Positions 28,781 to 33,205 of a stretch of 33,205 nt of DNA are shown piece after piece; positions within the stretch are counted from its first letter, which is position 1, and every line of letters begins with the position of its first letter. Source of the DNA: a virus; the IMG/VR virus record IMGVR_UViG_3300023242_000352, positions 1 through 33,205 of that record. One strand, given 5' to 3'. The notes beneath the pieces were generated by a model. That model was not told the DNA's origin. It was given only the letters and a program-made list of their open reading frames with translations, and did not search any database. The position numbers and the translations under genes are program-made.

Positions 28781-29118
28781 TGGACTTATCTCTATTAATA
28801 GCAAATGATACAGCTGATTGCACTATTGTAAACCCGATCACGGGAAAGGATAGTGATATTGTCATAACGGTTTATGCTAGCCACACAAAGCAAGCTCAAG
28901 ACGCCAGATTAAAAGCTGGCGATTTAAAAGACGTTGAAAGGTTTGCTGAATATTTGGCTGATATAACTACCGGCTGGGTTAATGTTGAACTTGAAGGAAA
29001 AGAGCTTATTTTTAACCGGAAAAATGCCTTAGATATTTACAATCATAAGGGGCAAATAGTAGCTGTACAGATAGCAAACTTTCTAGGTGATGAAAAGAGT
29101 TTTTTGCCCAAACGCTAG
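28780..29118 (+). CDS. Tail assembly chaperone, short form (gpG-like)
   Basis: 112 residues, zero-frame product. It occupies the lambda G position between tube and tape measure. Contains AEYLADITTGWVNVELEGK and the helical DIYNHKGQIVAVQIANFL, and ends KSFLPKR at TAG 29116-29118. The slippery site at 29100 would divert a fraction of ribosomes into the downstream frame. By family it binds the tape measure and tube subunits and is not in the virion. Confidence 0.8.
   Translation: MDLSLLIANDTADCTIVNPITGKDSDIVITVYASHTKQAQDARLKAGDLKDVERFAEYLADITTGWVNVELEGKELIFNRKNALDIYNHKGQIVAVQIANFLGDEKSFLPKR
29100..29106 (+). promoter_or_regulatory. Programmed -1 frameshift site T-TTT-TTG
   Basis: In the G frame the codons are AGT TTT TTG. 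The heptamer T TTT TTG fits the X-XXY-YYZ rule for simultaneous -1 slippage, four codons before the G stop. The downstream frame is open from 29094 onward, so slippage here yields a G-T fusion. Conserved frameshifting at this gene position is well established in siphoviruses. Confidence 0.82.
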
Positions 29119-29471
29119 ATGATTTGTGCAATTATGCGGATCAACTAGCTTGGGTTAATTCTCGGTCAAAAGATAGTAAGATTCCAAGGAGGGAATCACT
29201 AAAGTTTGACATGCCTAATATCGATTATTGTTATTATGTTGCAGAAATGGCAATGGAGTATGGGTTTAAAACTGAATGGTCAGAATTGAATGCGTGGAAC
29301 AGTCTCACAGGGTCTAATTTAAACAGGTTTGAATCGAAAGCGGTGTATTTAATGAGCGTTACTTATCAAAACAAGCATGGTGAATATGACGGTAAAGACG
29401 CGCCACGTCCGTTTGTTGGTAACACTAGGCCAGATAGCAATTTAATTAAAATCGCGCTTAGGGGCAAATAA
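29106..29471 (+). CDS. Tail assembly chaperone, T part of the G-T frameshift fusion
   Basis: Read by -1 frameshift as join(28780..29106,29106..29471), a 230-residue fusion. After SFL it continues AQTLDDLCNYADQLAWVNSR and ends LIKIALRGK. A TTG at 29124 could be taken as an independent start, but there is no ribosome site and the fusion is the expected product. The T part links chaperone to tube protein. Its stop overlaps the tape measure start (TAATG). Confidence 0.78.
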   Translation, partial: AQTLDDLCNYADQLAWVNSRSKDSKIPRRESLKFDMPNIDYCYYVAEMAMEYGFKTEWSELNAWNSLTGSNLNRFESKAVYLMSVTYQNKHGEYDGKDAPRPFVGNTRPDSNLIKIALRGK

Positions 29472-32170
29472 TGACTGATGTTGCAAACCTATCAATACGA
29501 GTAGATTCTAAAGGCGTGCGTAGAGCTACGGGCGATCTGGACAGATTAGAAGGCAAGGGTGGAGCGGCTGCTTCAACAATTAAAAGACTCGGAACGGCAT
29601 TTGCCGCACTTGGGGCGGCGGCGGCAATAAGAAGCACGATCAATTCCTTTGCTGAGTTCGAGCGCGGATTAATCGGCGTTGGAAAAACAACCAATATTGC
29701 TGGCGATGAGCTTGCAGGGTTAGGCCAAGACATTCGGGAGCTTTCTCGTGTTCTGCCTGTTGCTTCGTCTGAATTATTAGAGATTGCACAAAGTGCAGGC
29801 CAGCTTGGTGTTAATGGTACGGCTAATATTCTAAGATTTACTGAAACGGTTGGTAAACTGGGGTTGTCTTCTGACTTGGCAGGCGAGCAAGCAGCAACCT
29901 CGCTTGCAAGAATCCTGACAGTTACCGGAACGGCTATTAGTGATGTTGACCGACTCGGTTCTACTATTGTTCAGCTAGGTAATAATTTCGCAGCAACAGA
30001 ATCAGAGATCACTAGCGCAGCCACGCGAGTAGCACAGGCCACCTCGCAGTTTGACGTTAGCGCGGCACAAGTACTAGGCATTTCCACAGCATTAAAAGCA
30101 GTAGGCGTGGAAGCAGAAGCCGGCGGTACGCAGATTGGTCTTTCTTTTCAAGCGATCAATGACGCACTGCGCGGTGGCGGCCAAGAATTGCAGCTTCTAC
30201 AAGAAGTTACTGGCCGTGCAGGTGACGCACTGCGCGATGATTTCTTTAATGGGAAATCAGCACAAGTTTTTCAGGATTTTATAAACGGGCTTGGTGAAAT
30301 ACAATCTTCGGGAGGTGATGTTGCGTCAGTCTTGGGTGTAATGGGTTTAAATGGCGTTAGGGCAACTCAAGTCCTCGGTACGCTATCAACCAGAACTGAT
30401 GTTCTAGCTGATGCTCTATCTCAAGCCAATAGTGAGTGGGAATCAAATATAGCACTAAACAAGGAAGCTGCGGTGGCTTCTACCTCATTTAGCGCACAAT
30501 TGCAATTAGTTATGAGTGCTGCCGACGAAGCTGGGTCAGCTATAGGCGCAATTATAGCCCCTGCCGCTTTAGATGGGATGGCGTCATTTCGTGATGTGGC
30601 AATTTCTGTTGCTGAGAACATAGACACAGTGAAGACCGTAGGGCAAGGACTAGCACTTGTCATGGGTGCCAACCTTGTAACGGCAATGAGCAGGGCTGTT
30701 ATTGGAATGAACGCGGCATCATTTGCAGCAACAACCCTAAAGGTGTCAATGGCCTTTTTAGGTGGCCCTCTCGGTGTGTTTATTATTGCGGCAGGATCTT
30801 TATTTCTATATGCGCGTAATGCCGCAGGCGCTAGCGACAGCACAGCATTGCTTGCAAAATCTGTTGATAAATTGACAGTAGCAGGAGCGAGAAAACGGTT
30901 ACTAGAACTAAGCGATAATTTCGAAGATGCTAAAGAGAGGGCAAAAGATTTAAGCGAAGAACTAGCGGCTGTTCAAAAGTCGGAAAGTTTGTTCCCTGGG
31001 ATGGCCGAGACAAAAGGTCTGCTAAAAACGGTACAAAAGAATTTTGATGACGCCACCAAAAAAGCAAATGAGTTTAAGCGTGTAAATAAGATACTAACGG
31101 ATATTGTTAACGATCCAGATCGAGACGGAACGATAGCTGCCGCAGCCGCTAAAATTGTCGCTGAAGAAAAGGAAAAAGTAGATGCCATACTAGCCGGAAA
31201 CATAGAAACAGCGGCGGCATTAGCTGCAAAAAAACAGTTGTTCCAAGATTCAGAGCAATTTCTACAGTCACTTAAAAGCCCTACTGATTTATTTAACGAC
31301 CAAGTTTCTCAACTAGTAAAGTTCAGAACTACGGTTGACGCTGAAACGGGCAAAGCCTTGATTAGTTTTGATGAATATACACTGGGCATAAAGCTTGCTC
31401 GCGAAGAAATGGAGGAGTTGATTAAAAGCGGCAAAGTAGAAAACCCGCTAATTGCACAGGCTGACCAGTTCGCGCAATCAATAAAAACCTCAACACAGTT
31501 ATATGATGACCAGATTGAAAAATTAAACCTTTGGAAAAATACCGTAAATAAAGCTACTGGTGAAGCACTAATAAGCCAGAAGCAATACGAGGTTGGAGTT
31601 GATCGGGCAAGATTGGCGCTAGACGGACTGAATGAAGCAGCCGGAGAAAGTAAATCATTATTTGGCGATTTAAAATCAGCATCAGAACAGTGGAGCAGGT
31701 CATTTGCCGATTCACTGGTTGAAGGCGGCCTAAACTTTGAGAACTTTGCCAATGGTATATTAAAACAGCTTCAAAAGATCGCGCTTGAAAAAGCATTCGC
31801 CCCAGTGTTTGGTGAGTTTGCTAGCGGCCTTACAAAATTATTTCAGCCTTCAACAATAGAAGGCTCTACAGCATCATTATTTGGTGGCGCACCATCAGCC
31901 AATGGCGGCGGATTCACAGGAAGCGGCCCCAGAAGCGGCGGTGTTGACGGTATAGGTGGATTCCCTGCAATACTTCACCCAAACGAAACTGTAATTGATC
32001 ACACAAAAGGTCAGAAATCTGGTAACTCTATGAATATTGTGGTTAATGTTGATGCATCAGGCTCAAGCTCAACGGGCGATGAAGACGGTAAGAACATCGG
32101 AAACTTAATAGGTATAGCGGTTCGATCAGTATTGATTGAAGAAAGCAGACCTGGGGGTATGCTAGCATGA
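29471..32170 (+). CDS. Tape measure protein
   Basis: 899 residues. The N-terminus (about 1-330) is of the TP901 tape-measure type (LSIRVDSKGVRRATGDLDRL; QSAGQLGVNGTANILRFTET). Hydrophobic membrane-active segments lie about 375-450 (AFLGGPLGVFIIAAGSLFL). The charged helical middle contains an internal duplication: LKSPTDLFNDQVSQLVKFRT and IKTSTQLYDDQIEKLNLWKN, each followed by GEALIS/GKALIS. The C-terminus has GGFPAILHPNETVIDHTKG (about 836-854), a lambda-family signature. Length implies a tail of roughly 130 nm by the usual proportion. Confidence 0.93.
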   Translation: MTDVANLSIRVDSKGVRRATGDLDRLEGKGGAAASTIKRLGTAFAALGAAAAIRSTINSFAEFERGLIGVGKTTNIAGDELAGLGQDIRELSRVLPVASSELLEIAQSAGQLGVNGTANILRFTETVGKLGLSSDLAGEQAATSLARILTVTGTAISDVDRLGSTIVQLGNNFAATESEITSAATRVAQATSQFDVSAAQVLGISTALKAVGVEAEAGGTQIGLSFQAINDALRGGGQELQLLQEVTGRAGDALRDDFFNGKSAQVFQDFINGLGEIQSSGGDVASVLGVMGLNGVRATQVLGTLSTRTDVLADALSQANSEWESNIALNKEAAVASTSFSAQLQLVMSAADEAGSAIGAIIAPAALDGMASFRDVAISVAENIDTVKTVGQGLALVMGANLVTAMSRAVIGMNAASFAATTLKVSMAFLGGPLGVFIIAAGSLFLYARNAAGASDSTALLAKSVDKLTVAGARKRLLELSDNFEDAKERAKDLSEELAAVQKSESLFPGMAETKGLLKTVQKNFDDATKKANEFKRVNKILTDIVNDPDRDGTIAAAAAKIVAEEKEKVDAILAGNIETAAALAAKKQLFQDSEQFLQSLKSPTDLFNDQVSQLVKFRTTVDAETGKALISFDEYTLGIKLAREEMEELIKSGKVENPLIAQADQFAQSIKTSTQLYDDQIEKLNLWKNTVNKATGEALISQKQYEVGVDRARLALDGLNEAAGESKSLFGDLKSASEQWSRSFADSLVEGGLNFENFANGILKQLQKIALEKAFAPVFGEFASGLTKLFQPSTIEGSTASLFGGAPSANGGGFTGSGPRSGGVDGIGGFPAILHPNETVIDHTKGQKSGNSMNIVVNVDASGSSSTGDEDGKNIGNLIGIAVRSVLIEESRPGGMLA

Positions 32171-32499
32171 CCACATTTAGCTTTTCACCCACTTATGGCG
32201 CATCTGAAAGCAACAAGCCAAAAGTAAGAAAAGCCGTGTTCGGTGACGGCTATCAGCAAAGAGTTGGTGATGGCATAAACAGAACGGCTAGAATGTGGTC
32301 GCTAGGCTTTGAAGGAACTAAATCTGACATAGACGCTATTGATTTATTTTTAGAAACTGAAGACGGCATAACAGCATTTGACTGGACACCTCCTTCTGGA
32401 TCAGCCGGTAAATTTATTTGTAGCGAATGGACTACATCGATTAATGAGTATGATAATTGGGTGCTTAATGCAAATCTGCAAGAGGTGTTTGGAGAATGA
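32167..32499 (+). CDS. Minor tail protein, lambda gpM-like
   Basis: 110 residues. FSFSPTYGASESNKPKVRKA, FGDGYQQRVGDGINRTAR (about 26-43) and FLETEDGITAFDWTPPSG are the M-family hallmarks. It joins the distal tail ring below the tape measure. ATGA overlaps with tape measure and L-like genes. Confidence 0.9.
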   Translation: MTTFSFSPTYGASESNKPKVRKAVFGDGYQQRVGDGINRTARMWSLGFEGTKSDIDAIDLFLETEDGITAFDWTPPSGSAGKFICSEWTTSINEYDNWVLNANLQEVFGE

Positions 32500-33179
32500 T
32501 ATCAACTGACGTGCAAAAACTATCAGCCGGTAGCCTTATAGATTTATATGAAATAGACGCAACATCAATTGGCGGCTCTGTTTTGAGATGGGCAAATGAA
32601 ACTAATGTTCTTGGGGCAGATATAGTCTGGCAAGGGAATACTTATACAAGACTTCCCATTGAGGCTAATGGCTTTGCCAAAAGCGGTAGAGGTACGCAGC
32701 CTCGACCAACCCTAAAAGCTTCTAACGTAGCTGGAACATTAGGTGCTTTGGTAAGAGATAACGAAGATTTAGTTGGCTCTAAATTTACGCGGCGTAGAAC
32801 CTTTGTTAAATATTTAGATGCTGCTAATTTTAGTGGTGGCAATGCTTCAGCAGACCCTAATGTTTATTTTGCTGATGAAATTTGGTATGTTGATAGAAAG
32901 GCCTCAGAAAACGGGATATTTATTGAGTTTGAATTAGCCTCGGCAATGGATTTAACTAATGTCAAGCTACCTAAGCGACAAGTAACGCAGAATGTTTGCG
33001 CTTGGCAATATAGAAGCACAGAATGCGGATACGCAGGCGGCCCAGTAGCCACTATTGTAGACTTACCAACTAGTGATTCAGCGCAAGACGTTTGTGGGCA
33101 TCGGGTTTCTTCATGCAAGCTAAGGTTTGGAAATAATGCGACTCTGCCCTATGGTGGTTTTGAAGGATCATCTAATTAA
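32496..33179 (+). CDS. Minor tail protein, lambda gpL-like
   Basis: 227 residues. N-terminal beta domains (LIDLYEIDATSIGGSVLRWA; GRGTQPRPTLKASNV) precede a Cys-bearing C-terminal domain with NVCAWQYRSTECGYAGG and DVCGHRVSSCKLRFG. The four cysteines match the metal or iron-sulfur cluster ligands known in lambda gpL. It ends NATLPYGGFEG, typical of the family. Confidence 0.9.
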   Translation: MISTDVQKLSAGSLIDLYEIDATSIGGSVLRWANETNVLGADIVWQGNTYTRLPIEANGFAKSGRGTQPRPTLKASNVAGTLGALVRDNEDLVGSKFTRRRTFVKYLDAANFSGGNASADPNVYFADEIWYVDRKASENGIFIEFELASAMDLTNVKLPKRQVTQNVCAWQYRSTECGYAGGPVATIVDLPTSDSAQDVCGHRVSSCKLRFGNNATLPYGGFEGSSN

Positions 33180-33205
33180 TGACAATTAAAAGCGATATTT
33201 TAAAC
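33179..33205 (+). CDS. Start of the next tail-tip gene (truncated by window end)
   Basis: ATG overlaps the L-like stop (TAATG). Only MTIKSDILN is visible. In lambda-like order the next product is K, an NlpC/P60-type peptidase, but nine residues cannot confirm this. Confidence 0.6.

Noticed and set aside
1-33205. Prophage with integrase, repressor or attachment sites
   Set aside because: No integrase, excisionase or CI-like gene is seen. The window is not the complete genome, so lysogeny is neither shown nor excluded.

Overview
The window is most of the genome of a tailed double-stranded DNA phage with a long non-contractile (siphovirus, lambda-like) tail. The evidence is a complete packaging-head-neck-tail series (small and large terminase, DUF4055-type portal, Mu-F-like head protein, scaffold, P22-type coat protein, neck proteins, tail tube, frameshifted G/GT chaperones, 899-residue tape measure, M- and L-like tail-tip proteins) and a Peptidase_S74 tail fibre. 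The DNA is AT-rich by eye. Early genes are densely packed, mostly with ATGA or TAATG stop/start overlaps. SSB, NinG, a Rad52-like annealase and a Mom-like protein fit a gammaproteobacterial, probably aquatic, host; that is inference. I see no integrase, excisionase or CI-type repressor, so nothing here proves a temperate life cycle. The right edge stops at the first codons of the gene after L, and the left edge opens inside a tail fibre. On a circular map the missing piece would hold K/I/J-like tip genes and the fibre N-terminus.

Layout. 1-1551: 3' part of the tail fibre plus small genes. 1742-4314 (minus strand): a leftward early operon of very small genes ending in a Rad52/Sak-type annealase, plus two small genes with their own promoter. 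4315-4435: divergent control region. 4436-13342 (plus): rightward early operon with a small HTH regulator, an HNH/zinc protein, a lambda-O-like initiator carrying candidate origin iterons inside its gene, a DnaB-type helicase, SSB, DUF3310, NinG, an HTH-metallophosphoesterase fusion and an antiterminator-Q-like protein. 13362-13770: a self-contained promoter-gene-terminator unit, then a candidate late promoter and leader terminator. 13880-15370: lysis-type genes (M15 peptidase, exported protein, 3-TM holin, TM/coiled-coil protein). 15367-18916: beta-rich structural or decoration proteins. 18933-20631: a repeat-type promoter, a small gene, a ParB-like protein and a Mom-like DNA-modification protein. 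20624-33205: terminase, head, neck and tail.

How it may work together. Four copies of one promoter design (TTGAC[CT], TGTTAGCACA-like spacer, TATATAAT) sit before genes at about 2.2 kb (minus), 8.4, 13.4 and 19.0 kb. A match to the 8-base core TTAGCACA also abuts the start codon of the small HTH gene at 4436. A phage-wide regulon controlled by that HTH protein is therefore a reasonable hypothesis. Three perfect 11-bp direct repeats inside the O-like gene make a strong candidate replication origin. The Q-like gene followed by a promoter and a U-tract terminator matches lambda-type late antitermination.
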